A stretch of DNA of 64,000 bases from Anas platyrhynchos (GCF_047663525.1 NC_092607.1:8651001-8715000), one strand, 5' to 3'; positions 1 through 16,075 are shown, counted from the stretch's first letter. Notes: generated by a model not told the origin, from the letters alone. Numbers and translations are program-made.

Positions 1-2702
<2,702 letters not shown>

Positions 2703-5240
2703 ACCTGGAGCTCCTCCTGGCACCGGACACCTCGCCGCGGGGCGCGGAGGGCCGGCCTCCCCGCCGAGGGGGCCGTTTTTGGGGAGCCCCGTCGCTCGTT
2801 AAGACTGCTGGCCCCTGATTAACGACGGGGCGAGAGGAGCCCAAGGGTGCTGGCACCGGCTCAGGAGGGAGAGCGGGGCAGCGGGCTGGCGGGGCATCAC
2901 CCCCCCCCCCACACACACACACCCCAAGAGGCCTGGCTTTTGGGAGGCTTTTTCCCCAGAGAAATCAGGGGACGGCACCTCCTGCCTCAGACATGTGGCC
3001 ACGGCTTCTTGCACCCTCCCTGGTTTAAAATCACCACGATTTTCCCTTTCCCTGCCCCTCCGCCCACCCTTTTTGCTCTCGTTTGCCCAAAGGTGTTCAC
3101 AGAGACGTTTGGCTGTGGGGAAGGCGCACGCCAGCGCTGGTTTGGACTGGGATGCAGCTGGGGAGCAGACGTTGTGAGGCACCAGGCCCCAGGATCCCGC
3201 AGGCCCATGGTGCCAACGGGACGCTGGCCTTGGGGCTCCTTCCTCCAGTGCCTGCCCATCCTCATGCCGGGAGTGGGACCCGGCCCTGCTTGGGGCCCTG
3301 CTGCCCGCCCCGTCCCGTGGGACCCCCTGGGCACACAGTCGAGTCTTCCAGCCGTGCCTGTCCCCAGGGCTGTGCCTCGTCGCTTCTGGGATCGGCATCA
3401 AGGAGGGAGGAACCCCACGGAGCCCTCGCCTGCCCCGTGCAGCCCACCCGGGGCTTCTCCACCCAACGCTATGCCTCTGCCGCCCGCCAACCCCAAATCG
3501 AGACCACGGGGCTGGGACACACGACAGAGGAGCATTTTGGGGGAAATACTCGGTTTTTTTGCAATGTGGTTGTCCACTGGGACGTTTCCAGCTGCCCCCC
3601 CCCCGGGGCTGGGCTGCTGGGGAGCATTGTGCCAGGCGGGTGTCTGCGGGCTCCCCGCGCCCTTGGCTGTGTTTCGGAGGTCTCTGCGTCCCCGTGCCCA
3701 GCTTCACCCCCCCGTTGTTCCCCCCAGGCTGAACCCCAGGGGCCGCGCACAGCCCCAGCACCCCCCTTGTACATAGCCCCCGCGCGCCCCCCACCAGCCC
3801 CACAGGTTGCATGTGGGTTTGTTTTCCTCCTGCCGTCACGCCGCCGTCTCTGTCTGCGTTTGTCCCTGAGCAGAACCCCTCACTGCTGGCCCAGCACCCG
3901 TGGAAAACCAGGCGAGGAAGGTGCTGGGGCCGCACCGGGGGGGGCTGCTCCTGCCCCTCGCCCCAGTAGGAGCAGGGCAGAGCCCCCCGCTCGCTCCTGC
4001 AGCTCCCCAGCGTCTTATTTATTGAACGAGTCCTGGCTTGGTGGCTCCTTTTTAATCGTGAAGCCTTCGAACGTGGCACAAATGGAGAGATCCTGCCTTT
4101 GGCTTGGAGAACAGCGACTGTTTTAATGGATTATTTTTTTTAAAACCACCTTGGGACTCGGAGCCTCTCCTTCCCCCAGCACCTTTGCGTTCGTGCAGGG
4201 ACCGTCACACTTTGAGGTCTTTTAGTTCTGGCCTCGTGGCCGTTTGGCTGATGGGTCCCGGAGAAGCCCCTCAGTGCTACAAGGGGCAGCCTGTGCCAAA
4301 ACCATGGGTGGGACACAGAATCCCCATCCCCAGGAGAAGGCTCCTAAAGCTCTAAATCCATGTGCAGAAGACGGATCGGACCCCCGAGCTGGGGAGAGAG
4401 AAGGCGAATGCACGTGTTAGTGTGTGACCTTTTGTTTTCCTTAGCACGGACAGGTTCTCGTGAGCGAACAGCCGGGCCGGGGTGCTCCCAGCCCAGGTGT
4501 TTCATTCCCTGGCACAGCAGCAAGAACGGCCCGGCAGCATCAGCACCGCCCTGGGCTCTCTTCCCTGCCCCGGGGGTTTGAGGCCAGGGAGAGGCTGGGG
4601 ACTGCTGGTGGCAGGAGGCAGGGAAATGACCCAGGAGGAGCACGGCGCAGGGCTGGGGATGTGTCTGTGTGTCCGTCTGCGTGTCCGTCCGTCTGACCGT
4701 GTGTGCGGGGTGGGACCTGGGGTCCCTCCTGCAGCTGGCCCTGGGGTCCCTTCAGTCCCTGCTGCTGCTGGCCCCAGCAGAGGCCACGCAGGCTCAGAGC
4801 CTCCCCGCCGCCACCCTCCTGTCTGTCAATTTGTTTTCAAAGCCGGTCATTTAGAGGGGAGCCCCCCCTACCCCACGATGCTCCTCGGCACGGACGCGCT
4901 GGGCCAATAATCCCGTACGAGAGATTTTCTGCTGGTGTAATTTTTTTTTTTTTTAAAACAGCATTTTTGTAAGATCTCCAGACGACTATGCAGAGAACGT
5001 GTGGCTCTGGTTCTCTCTCCCCAGCTCCCCCTCCTCCCCACCTGCCTTTTTCAGTGTCGAAGTAAAATATTTAGCTTTTTTTTTTTTTTTTTTTTTTTTT
5101 GGATAATAATAAAACTTTGGAAAAACCTGAAAACGTCCAGCTTTGTGGGTGGTGGGGGGCGGAGATGCTTCGGAACTCTGATGTTGTTGTAAATACTTTG
5201 CAATTTGATAATTAAATACAAACAGACCTCACAAAAACAA
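2703..5240 (+). other. SRC: SRC 3' untranslated region
   Basis: A GC-rich stretch of about 2.5 kb follows the TAG at 2700-2702. It has a C/CA-rich simple repeat near 2900-2924 and a run of about 30 T near 5070-5100. It then has AATAAA at 5108-5113 and ATTAAA at 5211-5216, which are the likely polyadenylation signals. The length fits the long 3'UTR known for SRC. Open frames in this stretch have no family resemblance. Confidence 0.75.
5108..5216 (+). terminator. Probable SRC polyadenylation signals
   Basis: AATAAA at 5108-5113 and ATTAAA at 5211-5216 lie at the end of the SRC 3'UTR, followed by a T/GT-rich segment and A-rich sequence. Which of the two is used cannot be told from sequence alone. 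Confidence 0.6.
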
Positions 5241-8200
5241 ACAAACAAAAAAGCGTAGCTCATGTATGAGAGGGCTTCTTGGCATCCCTGGTAGGGGGTC
5301 GGTGGTTACCACAGTGCGTGCAGCTTCTCTGTGTGGCTCCTGGGGTTTTGGGGGGGCCTTTTCCATGCGATGTGCCCCAGGTTCGGTGCGCAGCCCTGCA
5401 GGATGCTGTGCGCCTCTTGGGGTTGGGATTGGGCTCGGGGGGACCAGAGCTGCCTCCAGCAAGGGGAACCTTTTCCATCACATCCCTCCTGCTCTGCCAG
5501 AGCTCTAAATCCACCCCTGGGTAACAGCCAGCACGAAATACACCTTTATATTCACTTACAGCCCCCTGATTTATATAAGCTGCATGGAATTGCGCACAGC
5601 AAGCCTGGCTGCTGGTGCTGGGTGAGCTCCCAGGGGAGGCAGGGGCTGTACTGGGATGGCAGCCGGCTCCTGTCCCACATCCATCCATCCCAAATCCTTT
5701 TCTGCATGGGGCCGTGCGGGTGGCAAAGCCCAGGCTGGGGAGGGAAGGCTCCTCTCTGCAGCCTGCTGGATCAGTGGGCTGGCAAGGAGCAGGCTCGCTT
5801 CATTAGGGTAATTAGTGGGTGCTGATTGGGATCCCTCAGCTGGTGATTAAGTAATTGATTTGTACCAGCGGTGCGGTGGGAATGGGCCCTTGGAAAGCAG
5901 GGCTGTGGCTGAGCCTCAGCGGTGTGGGGTGGTTTTGGTGCCCTGCAATCCACGTGCTGCGCTCCTGCGGTGCTCTCCTGGGGCCGGTGAGTGAGCCATG
6001 TGTGGTCCTTGGTGCTTAACGCTTTGGGTTTTACTTCTCCTTAAAGCACTTAAGCGATTGAGGCAGTATCTGGTGTTGGTGAGCCCCCTGTGTGCTGGGG
6101 GGGGGCTGAAGCTGCTGCAGCCCTGGGGTTTGTCCCTGGAGGGGGCAGAGGTTTGCTGGGCTGGGGGGTGAGGAGGAGCCCCCACCACATGTCCCCATCC
6201 TGAGCCGGGCAGACGTGCCTGGGGATTACAACGCTCACCTCCTCTAACAGGCTTAATCTCGCTGTTTGTGCTCTCGCCTTGCCTCGTGAACTGGGGAGAG
6301 GGCTCGGGCGCTGGTAGGGGGCTGCTCCTGCTGGGGGGCTGCTGGAAAGGATGCGCTCTGCTTGGCCTGAGCACCCCCTTAATCTTCTCCAAAGTGTGTC
6401 AAGTCCCAGCTCTTGATCCAGGCTGCTGGAGGGTGAAGGTGGAAAATGCTGAGGGTTTGTCCTGGCGCTGGGGTCCTCCCTCACCCCCCTGCCTGTTTGC
6501 TCGGAGGCACAGCGCAGCCCTCTTGCTGAGGGTTAATCTCTGGGCTCCTGAGACAGGCTGAAGTCCTCACCCGCTGCACTTAGCTCCTGCCAGCCGCCGA
6601 GGGCGAGGAAAATGCCCCTTTCATGCAAGGAGCGGGAGCAAAGGGCGCAGGCAGGGGAAGGGCTGGCCCGGAGCGATGCTGGTGGCTCCCTGGGTCCAGC
6701 AGGGTTTGGGCCAGCCCCGGGCTGGTGGGAGCAGGTGAGAGGTGTGGAAGGGGGCACAAGGAGAGGAGCCCCCGGTCCCAAAGCTGCAGTGGGGAGCCCG
6801 AGATGTGGCCAGCCCCGCTGCAGCTCTGATCGCTGGGATCTGAGTTTGGCTTGGTGTTTTTTTTTTTCTTTTCTCCTTGCCCTGACCCTGCAGTGCCACC
6901 AATCTGTTCCGTGACCTAGAAAAGAAAACCATCTCCTTGCGATGGAAAGGCAGAGGAGTAGCTTAAGGCTCCTGCTCCCCCGTAGCCGGGGAGCGCGAGG
7001 CAGATGGGCAATTTGCAAAGCCAGGTGCCGAGGTGTGCTCTGTGCCAGATCCCTCCCGGCCAGTGCCTGGGCTGGGCAGGACGTGGAGCCACGCAGGGAC
7101 CCCCCGGTGACAGGGACACCCCGCTGGGGGACAAAAGCCACTGCGGAGGAGCCACAACCGCGCCCCTGTGGGCTCAGCCCGGCCCGTGGCGCGCAGGCAG
7201 GGAAGCCGTGGTGCTGCTCTCCAAAAGCTGTCGGGTTTGACCTGTTCTGCAGTTGCAGGCTGGTTTTTCACGGCCTCGATGAGCTGGGGATCAGGGCATT
7301 AGCATGGGATGTGAGACCCGGTTGGCTTCCTCGCCCTGCCCGAGGCTTTCTGTCTGACCGCGATGAAGTGACTTTAATTTTCTATCTTGGAGATGAAGAT
7401 TGCATCTCGGCGCGCTGAGAGGTGGCAGGCAGTGCCCCGGTGAGGGCGATGTGCACATCAAAGCGCGCCCTTAACTGCGTTTGGGGTGGGAGTGCTGTAA
7501 AAAGCAGATTTCCTACGCATCAGTTTGGGATCTCCGGTTGCTGCACTCTTTTGAAGTGCCTCTCTCCCCAGGTCAGGTCTGGCAGAAGGGGAAGCCCAAA
7601 GCCCTGTCCTGGGCTGGGCTGGGCTGGGTGTACGAAGCCAGGGCTCGCTCTCACCCAGGGCTGTCTGGCTTCGTGGCTAGGGCTTATTTAAATTGCAGTA
7701 GAGCGCATCTTGGCTCATTAGCAACTAAAATATAGCTTTAAACTGACTGCATTAGCTTAAATTAAAAAAAAAAAATCCTTTTAGCTTAAATAAATAAAAG
7801 TTGCTCAGAGTGCAGACAACCGTGTTGTCACAACTTGCCAATGAGAGGACTTCCTTTTTCCCTTCTATTTTTATTTACACTGTAGCTAGCACGGCAGCTC
7901 CTGGGATTCCCCTCAGCCTGACAGGTGACGGGGCTGCCACCTCTATTCCTGAGGATGTGTCACGCTTGTTTTTTTGGACGGGCAAACACTGATATGCCTT
8001 GAACGCCTTCCAATTTGGGCTTGGTGTCCTCAGGAGCGAGGGTGGACGTGCAGCAGCTGGGTCCCAGCCCCGTCTCTGCCCACAGCGAGGGGACAGCACT
8101 GGGGGGACCCCGCAGGGCAGCCTCGGGTGCACGTCTGGCACTGGGATCAGTGGGATTTGGGGTCAGCAGGACTGCAGGACACAGCTCTGGGGTTGGGTTT

Positions 8201-8504
8201 CTTAGCGAGTAAGGGAACGGTGAGGATCTGTCACACCAATACGGGCACAGCCAGAAGCTGCCGCCTGCGCTGTGTGCAAAATGGGCTAGTTTTAGGGGTT
8301 GCCTGTAGGTTTCCCAGCCTGGGTTAGGTTACCCTGTTAGTGCAGCCGGTGCTGGGAGCTGCAGGGCTGACAGGCTCTGCCTCCTGCTAGAGGCTGGGAT
8401 TACAGCGCCGGGAACAAAACAATGCAGAGACGCGTGATTGCTGGGCTGAGGCATCTGCAATGAGCAGCGAACGCATCACGCTGGGCAGGAGTCCATAGAC
8501 CAAA
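5241..8504. other. Intergenic, between the 3' ends of SRC and BLCAP
   Basis: The two flanking genes converge here. I see no conserved coding exon, only short unrelated open frames. There is an A/T-rich patch at about 7690-7800 with AATAAA-like words and poly-A. Confidence 0.6.
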
Positions 8505-9873
8505 GTTTATAAAGCTTTATTAAACATTTTGAACAGCTGTGCAATGAACAAACAATACTCGGGAAGTTTCACAACCTCATAGCTCGAACTTCCTCGGGAC
8601 AGCAGCAGCCGCTTGTGCTGCTCTCCCCTACGGGACTCGTAGACTGAAGTGAAGATGAACAGATGGCAAACGAGAGGGAACCCTTGGCCAGTGCAGAGAC
8701 AGAGCTTTGTGTTAACCCCCGAGGTTGCTCATCAGCAAACCCCCTTGCCCCAGGGAAGGCTGCCCCGAGAGCCGCTGCTGCAGGCAGCAGTGAGCGCAGA
8801 GCTCTCAGCAGCGGCTGTGTAAGAGCATCCCGCTGCCACCCAGCCCTGACATCCTCCTGCCAGGGGAGGTGGAGGCAGCGGGCGCCCCTCTGGCCTCTCT
8901 CCTTCCCCAGCGCACAGCACCAGCACCCTCTGTCACCCCTGGCCTGAGAACAGTCACCCAAAGCAGCTGAAGCAGCCGCTGCTCCAAGCTGTGCCTCCTC
9001 CTCGGGACCCTCTCCTGCCCTGCCCACACGCAGCCTGCCGGGCTAGCGGCGAGCGTTGTGGGGTGAGGCTCGTGGCAGCTGTGAAAACCCCACGTCTTGC
9101 AGCATAGCAGTTTTTTTTTTTTTTTAATCCCAACAGTCAATACCTCAGTAAACCCTGGAAATCTAGCAGGGGAAGCGGCAGTCTCCGCTGCCTGTGAGGC
9201 TTTATAAAAGCAGCAGCACAACTGAGGCTTTCAGGCTATGACCTCGGAGCATAAGTAGTTCAGAAAGCACTTGGGCAGTGCGCGCATCTCTTTGGCAGGC
9301 GGAGCGGGAGGAGATGACTCAACTGCCTCTGGCCCCAGCAGCTTTTGGCCAAGTGCATCTGCGAGCTGCCGAGCTTTCCCTTGATCAGCAAGGCGGGAAG
9401 GCTGGCTCCCCGCAAACAGAAAGATGGAGAGGCTCCTGTAGCTACTTGGGCAGAATCAGAGGGCCGGGAGCCCTGAGTTAGACCACCGTGGCCTAATGCA
9501 GACAAGAGCCACGCAGCTCCACCACCACGCGACAGCTGGGCAGAGGCCAGCAGCTCTTTCCTCTACCAGTTCTCAGTTAGGAGGGCTGGTGTCCGTTCCC
9601 AGTGATATGGGAAGGGAAAAAAGAAAAAAAGACTTCTGCTTCTAAAAAAGCAGGTGGTGCTGCCAGAGTTCACACAGTAAACAAGTCAAATTTCACAGGC
9701 AGAGTGGGAGGGCTGGTCAGGAATTTACCACTCAGGTCCACACACACGTTACAGGAAACAGGCTGGTTTTACTCCAGTCACATGCCTAGCACCCCCTCCC
9801 CTCCTCCCTAGCCCCCCCTTTTTTTTTAAAAAGCAAAACCAGAGCTGTCAGCAGACTGGAAGATTATCGTTCT
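8505..9873 (-). other. BLCAP: BLCAP 3' untranslated region with poly(A) signal
   Basis: A stretch of about 1.35 kb from the stop codon to an AATAAA on the minus strand at 8516-8521 (TTTATT on plus). The long 3'UTR after a very short coding region is typical of BLCAP. No other gene is seen here; a T run at about 9111-9125 is the only simple repeat. Confidence 0.7.
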
Positions 9874-10137
9874 CTAGGTGCCCACGATGCTGGGATCATG
9901 AGCTGATTCCGGCAACTGGGATCCTGTGCAGTGATACAAGAAGCAGTTCCCCCAGCAGCTGTAGCAGATGAGGAACAGAGCTGCCAGGAAGACCAAGGCA
10001 CAAATCGTGCAAGGTTTCCGTTCCAGGAGGAAACTGAGCAGGTAGAAGCCCATGAACATTGAGTGACTGAACCACAGCGCTGGGTTGAGGGGCTTGGGTA
10101 TGAGCAGGACAGGCAGCAACCACTGCAGGCAGTACAT
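9874..10137 (-). CDS. BLCAP: BLCAP, bladder cancer associated protein (apoptosis inducing factor)
   Basis: An 87-residue protein from a single coding exon, the usual length of the family. It begins [16 protein letters not shown] and ends [10 protein letters not shown], nearly identical to the human protein. Two hydrophobic segments (about residues 19-41 and 44-65) and a cysteine-rich middle ([14 protein letters not shown]) are visible. The function is poorly defined; it is a small membrane protein linked to growth control. The ATG at 10135-10137 was chosen because it gives the conserved start; the frame stays open upstream to 10287 but that part is 5'UTR and intron. The acceptor CTACAG ends at 10221, so the exon begins at 10220. 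Codons for Tyr2 (TAC), Gln5 (CAG) and Lys15 (AAG), the known A-to-I editing sites in mammals, are all of the editable form. Confidence 0.97.
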   Translation of the reverse strand: MYCLQWLLPVLLIPKPLNPALWFSHSMFMGFYLLSFLLERKPCTICALVFLAALFLICYSCWGNCFLYHCTGSQLPESAHDPSIVGT

Positions 10138-10220
10138 GGTGTCCGGCTGGTGGGGGCCCTGCGGCAGCAGCAGGCAGGTGTGCTCCCAGCGGTCTTCAGC
10201 AGCTCCTCGGGTGGGCTGGT
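10138..10220 (-). other. BLCAP: BLCAP 5'UTR part of the coding exon
   Basis: Lies between the acceptor CCCTACAG (ending at 10221 on the minus strand) and the ATG at 10137. It matches the family's plan of a non-coding first exon and a second exon holding the whole coding region. Confidence 0.7.
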
Positions 10221-13200
10221 CTGTAGGGATGTGAAATGTCAGACTGTCAGAGACACTCAGCAAACAGACCAACAGCAGTTCTTGCACAGTTCACGCGTTC
10301 CCAAGCATCACACGCTGATGCTCAAACCCCTGATGTGAAATTCTGGTGTCACCCTCCCTGCTTCCTGAGGGAGGAGCTGGGGACACGATTACCTCTTGCT
10401 GACACAGCAGCGTATCCCCTGCGTGCTTTGTTTCTCGGGCTCTTACCCTGGCGAACAGTCCTGAGACCCTTTTCTTTATAGTGCAGGGGAAGAAAGGTGG
10501 AGGGGGAAGCAACAGAAGAGGAAACAAGCTGCCTCCCTACACCTGTATTTCTACAAGGCTGTCCAAAGTCTTGAGTGACGGTACAAATGTGCAACCGAGA
10601 GGTAAACTCACAGGTGGCGCAAAGGAAGAAGCAAAAAGGGCTGGTTTGGTGTTCAGCCACGCTTCTGGGGAGTGTTAAGCACACAAATGCTTCATCCCCA
10701 GGCACAGCCCCACTGCAGCCGGCTATGGGGACAGCAGAAAATTTGAACTCGGCACGTAGCTGCCCGGGGGAGCCCCGACAGCGTCCGTGCTGCTAAACAA
10801 AGGAGAGGACCGTCCCTGCTTAAGGGATTTACAACCCTTGCCAATCAGCTAAAGGCAGATAAGACAAAGCATGCGAATGGATCAAAGGGGAGGGGACAGT
10901 CTCAAAATGGCAATTTTCATAAGTGCTGTAAACACAGGATTTCCTTTCTTGGATTATTACAAAACCCTGTGGAAGCAGCGAGCTTCAAGGGCTTCTCTGA
11001 GCAGGGATGGCAGCACACTAGCGGTCCAGAAAATGCACTTCTATCTTTAGCAACTGGATCAACTACACTGTGTTGTTTTTCTTTCTAAGCCAAACATCTT
11101 CAAGTATTTTAGAGGGTTTTAAAAATAATAAATGCCTTACAGGTGTTCTTACAGAGCCAGAGCTGTTGAAAGAGGGCGGAAGAATGGAGTTGAGCAGTGT
11201 GGGATAGCAGCAGCCGGTCGGGTTAGCAGATGTCAGTATCGCTGGGGAGAGTAACTGATAAGATTTCCCTCAGTTTGTGGAACAACTCCTAGCTCACTGC
11301 CCCTAAAAGGCAAAAGCACACAGGGGAATGCTGCAAGAGGGCCCAGCTTGGAAAGCCTGCTCTTCTTCCCTGCTGTCCTGCAGCACATCACGGGGACACG
11401 CAGGCAAGATGCAGGAAGATGGGCAGGACAGCCCCAGCCTCACCCCAACTAACCAGAGCCTGGCCAGAACAGCTTTTTTGGCAGCAATCCTTTTATCTGA
11501 ACATACTCATCTGCGAGGTATGCTGTCAGGAGGATGAAGGGCTGAGCCAAGCCTGTTCGGATTAGGACTGGGGGGCGGGAAGGTTGGTAGGATGAAGGAG
11601 TGAGAAAGTAAACAAACAGCACAGTCCTCTGGCTCCTGCTGGCAGGAAAAGGGATTTCCTGGCAAAGGGAGAGAGAACGAGGGACTGAACAGAAAAGCCA
11701 AGAGAAAACCACAAATGGGTCTCTTCCAAAAAAACCACTGAGGTCAGGCCCGTGCCTCACAGCTCGGGAAGCTCCCTGGTACCGACCAGCTCTGGTGTGG
11801 GGAGCAGGATGCACGCTGCCATCGCCCTGTTCCTGGCAGCAGGATCGATGCTAGTGGTACTGAAAGAGAATGCAGGCCAAAGGCCCCACCAGGGCAAACA
11901 GATTAAGAGTATTTGGGGGGAGTACGTTGTGTTGGCTGTCCTGCAAGAGAGTGCTCTCCAGCAGAGAGGCCAGCTGGGGTTCCGTTAGGCAGCCAGAGGA
12001 ATAAGGAAGTTATTTTACACGGCAATGTGGCTGGAGTTAAAGGAATAAAATCCCAGTGTTAATCCCATCTCATGCGGCTCACATCTTTAAGGGCAAGTCT
12101 TGAGTTTCCCTCATCTGTGAGCAGATGATCTGGGAATGCTGATCACTTATTCCACAGCCAAACATGCTCTCTGCGAGCCTCTGCACATCACCGAGCTCTT
12201 TCTGGAGTATGAGTGCTGCTGGAGCATTGGGTAACTTCTCCAAGGGGAAGTGCTCAGAGAGCAGATTTAACAGATTCGTAATTGAACCACACTGCCCAAT
12301 CTCTCAGTTCCTGTCCTGCCAGGATGACGCTGCGCTGAATACAACCAAGTTGTGCTAAATCAGTGATGTGGCCAGCTTAATCCTCCTGAGTGCTCTCCAC
12401 TTGACGTTTCCCATAGCCTCCCTCCCAAGTGCCTTAAACACTGGGCAGGGCAAAGCACTGCATGAACACCATGCAACACTGCGGCCAAATCCAGCCCTGA
12501 GATCACGTCAGCTCCACTTCTCTTGCTGGACTTGTGCTGCAGTCTTCAGGTCACCCGTTCCTAAAGCCTTAGCGTTGTGCCTACAGATAACTGCTCCGGG
12601 CTGTCTCCGCAGCAAAGGATGGATAAGAAAATCAGCCTAGGACAACGTGTCTATCATAGTACAAACTCCAGAATCATCTAGGCTTGTTGTCATAAATACC
12701 TCGGATGTAACCATGCTACAACCACCAAGCCTTTGGCTCTCAAACTGCACTTGATTACATTTCATGAGTATAATTAAAACTCGTGACAGCTGCACTGAAC
12801 TCCAGGGCCTGGCCTTCTCATCGTGGCAGGCTCCTTCCTACACACGCCACTCTCAGAACAGGTTACCCGTTCTTAAATATTGATATTTTCTGGAGGAGCC
12901 AGTTGCTCGTAGCAATCAATAACAGCACTCTGCAGAATAAAGAAGCATTTAATGGTGGTTATTTTTACTGTGAAGTTTCTATGGCAGTGCCCTTCAATCT
13001 GCAAAGCTCTCAGACTTCTAACAAACGCAGGTGTTTCAGCAGCTGAGCCTTGTATCTGCAGTAAGCTTTATTTTCCTCTGCCCCTTAGCTACCCACCAGT
13101 TAAAGGCTGAAAACCTGCAGTCTGTGTGATCTGGCAGATCTTAGATAAGGTAACCTTTGCTTGAGAATCCTGCAGCTCTGTATTCCTCAAGACGCACGCT

Positions 13201-15828
13201 CTTCCTCGTTCTTTGCTGGAGGTTCCTGTACGCAGCTGGCAATGAGCGTTCCCTTCCCAAGCTCTCGCTCCTCACGCTGCAGAGGCCTTCCTAGGGAGAC
13301 GCCACGTCTCCCACTGCCAGCTCGTTAGGGAAATGGCACTCTCCTTAGTGCCCAGGATAGCGAGTCCCTTCCTGAAGCTGTCATAGCAGTTTTGCCTAGA
13401 TGCTCACCTAGATCTGCAGGTGAAACTTGCAAATGAGACATTCCTCCCTTGTTTTCTTTGTCCCCTCCTCATGATCCAAGCAAAAGATTACCGCGTGTCC
13501 CCGAGCCAATAATTACCTGTCACCCAGCAGCACCTCTGCGAGCTCCATTTCACAACCGCATCCTGCTTTTCCTCAACCAGTTGCTCCTGTTCTCCCCTGC
13601 CTGCCTGACTCATCTGGTTCCTCAGCCGGCCTGGTGTCCTGCTCCCCTCAGGAGGGCTCGAGTCATCTGACTTGGCAGCCGCTCGTGTTTACCAGCCAGT
13701 TCCTCTCCGTCGCACCACCACTGCCTCCTCTCGCTCCTCCGCAGCTCCTCCGCCACTCAGACTTGCTCGGAGCCCCTCTGCAGCACAGCACGTGCTGCTG
13801 CTGCCATCCTGCCCGCAGCCAGCGCTCTGCGGTTCCCCTCTGATCTCCCTGTGCTGCCGGAGCCTCCCTGCCAGCTCCCGCAGGCAGAGGAGCAGCGTGG
13901 GGAGTTCCCCGCACGCCTCGGCAGCAGGCGCACACCAATACTTGTCCACACGCCTATTAATCAGTCTCCACCGTGCTCACGGTCCTTCCTCCGCCCTCCC
14001 GAGACCATTCAAAACGAGCAGGTGGGACTGGCATGTGATCGTGGGGAGGGTTTGCAAATTCCCAGGCAAGCCCGGCACACCTTTCCCACCCAGAAACAAA
14101 ACTTTAATTAGGACAAGTCCAAAGCGAGTAGCCCAGCACAAGCCTCGTGTTTTGCAATGGATCGTTCACCTTTACAATAAATCCATCTGAGGAGCTCGCA
14201 AGCTGCTCCTTGGTATTCTCCGAGATAATTCAGCACTTAGAAGGATGAGAAGTGCTCACACACCACAGACGTGCTGCATCAGGAGGCCAATACCAAGTTT
14301 ACGTGTTTCTCAAGAACGCCTTCAGTCCTTAACAAGCCAAATGCCGGGACAGAATAATCAGCTGGCTTTCACTAATCACTCGAGGTACTTAAAAGGTAAG
14401 CTTGTTCAGACCTCACTGAGGCAGCTGCTAAGCCAGTGGTGTCCACAAGGAAGGCAAAACTTGCCCATGCTACACAACCCAGTCACCCAGAGTCGCAACA
14501 AAAGGCTGCACAACTCCTTTTTGTGTGTGGCGATGCCAATCTCCCCCTCTCCCAGGAGCCCAAGTTCCTGCTTGGGAGTTAAAAGCCACACGTCTAGATA
14601 CAAATCTCTCCAGTTAAATAGCGTGGTGTACTTACAGCATGCCTCGGGGCCTCGCACCTGAGTTTCTTATGTATAAGGCTTGCCTGTACCATAGTTTGCT
14701 TAAAAGAGTTTAAATCAAGGACCTTGTCAGAGCCACGCAGCTTGCTGTGTGGGCAGAGCTTCCTGCTGCCTGCGCGTGTTTGAAGCCAGCTCTCAAATAC
14801 TGCGTGGTGTCCAAAACAGCTGCTAAGCACACAACATCCAAAGCGCCGGGGAAAAAAATAGGTGAAAGAGCTATCAAGTGACAAGGGTGTTTGTTTGGTT
14901 TTTGCCTTTTTATCTACAAAAAATATCGGCGCACCAGCTTTCGAGATGTCAGCCCTCCCAAAAAAAAAAAACTACAAATGAAACAACTCAGGGCCATAAC
15001 TGTTCAAACTGTTAAGTCTTATTTGTAGCAACAGGGTTTTAACTTCTGCTTTTATTTCAGTCATTGCCACTATTTTTCTATGCTTTTTTTTTTTTTCTTT
15101 TAAATGCTTGTTCTGCCAGAGTGACTCAGCTGGAAAAAGTGAGTCTTCAACTTTTGGCCAAGGCTTTGTGCCACTCTTTGATAAGTTCAAGCCTTGGAAC
15201 ACCCGAGGGAGACTCGGCAATGGTGCGAGACGGTTTGCGAACACTTCCCAAAAGGGCAGCGCCTCCTTGACGAACCAAGCCTCGGGGGTTACAAAGCGCT
15301 CTGGTTTCTCAAGCTGGGGACGATCCGGAGCAGCGTGCGTTTCGTGAGGAGCGGGGACGCTCCCTGCAGCCCCTCTTTACCATCTCCACAGCCGCTCCCT
15401 GGGCCCTGTCCCCCTGGGGAAGCGCTCAGCTGGTGTGCAGCCAGCACAGCGCCCTGCCCCGTGGGGGTCACTGCACAGTGGGCAGCAGAGGCGACAAACC
15501 TGTGGCCGTGAGCAGTCGGGCAGCAGCAGGCAGCAGCAGGGCAGCAGCAGGCAGCAGTTTCCCAGCAGCAGCTGACAGGATCAGGGCCCGCTGCGCCCTG
15601 CACCCGCTGCCAGCCCCGTTCCCCTTTGTGCCCATTTCTCACCCCCCAGCGGCCCCGGATCTCCACCCCTGCCCTTCCCGTGACGGGCCGGGATGGCGAC
15701 CTGCAGGCCTGGCCCGGCCCCTCTGCCCCAACCCCGCCTTGGTGGCTCCGGGCCGGGTTTCAGCGCCCCCCCTCAGCCCCCCCCGGCACCCCCCTGCCCC
15801 ACACGGCCCCCCCCAGCCCCGTACTCAC
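10221..15828 (-). other. BLCAP: BLCAP intron 1, no gene seen inside
   Basis: An intron of about 5.6 kb. In placental mammals the imprinted gene NNAT sits in this intron. I looked for a small hydrophobic proteolipid starting MAAVAA on both strands and found none. The stretch holds only short unsupported frames and a few A or T runs (for example 14960 and 15087). Confidence 0.6.
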
Positions 15829-16075
15829 GGCGCGGCGCCTCCTCCCTCCTCCTTCCTCCTCCTCCTCCTCGTCCCGCTGCCCCTCAGGCCGCCATCCGGG
15901 GCCTCCCTCCGCGCCGCGGAGGCCCCGAGGAGCGCCCGGAGCCGCCTCAGAGCCCGAGCCCCCCCCCGGGCCCCGCCGCCCCCCCCCGCCCTGCCCGGCC
16001 CCCGGCAGCGGGGCCGCTCCGTCCGCCGGGGCGCGCACTGCGCCTGCGCGGCCACGGGCGGAGGGGAAGGGGAGG
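15829..16075 (-). other. BLCAP: BLCAP non-coding first exon (approximate 5' end) in CpG island
   Basis: On the minus strand GGCGCC is followed by the consensus donor GTGAGT at 15828-15823, inside a dense CpG island (about 15640-16150). This is the right place and strand for the non-coding first exon of BLCAP. The transcription start is not resolved; I set the 5' border near the first of the NRF1-type sites. Confidence 0.55.

Noticed and set aside
2799-4079. A 426-codon minus-strand frame and overlapping plus frames behind SRC
   Set aside because: GC-rich 3'UTR of SRC. The composition is biased, there is no domain, and the frames overlap one another on both strands.
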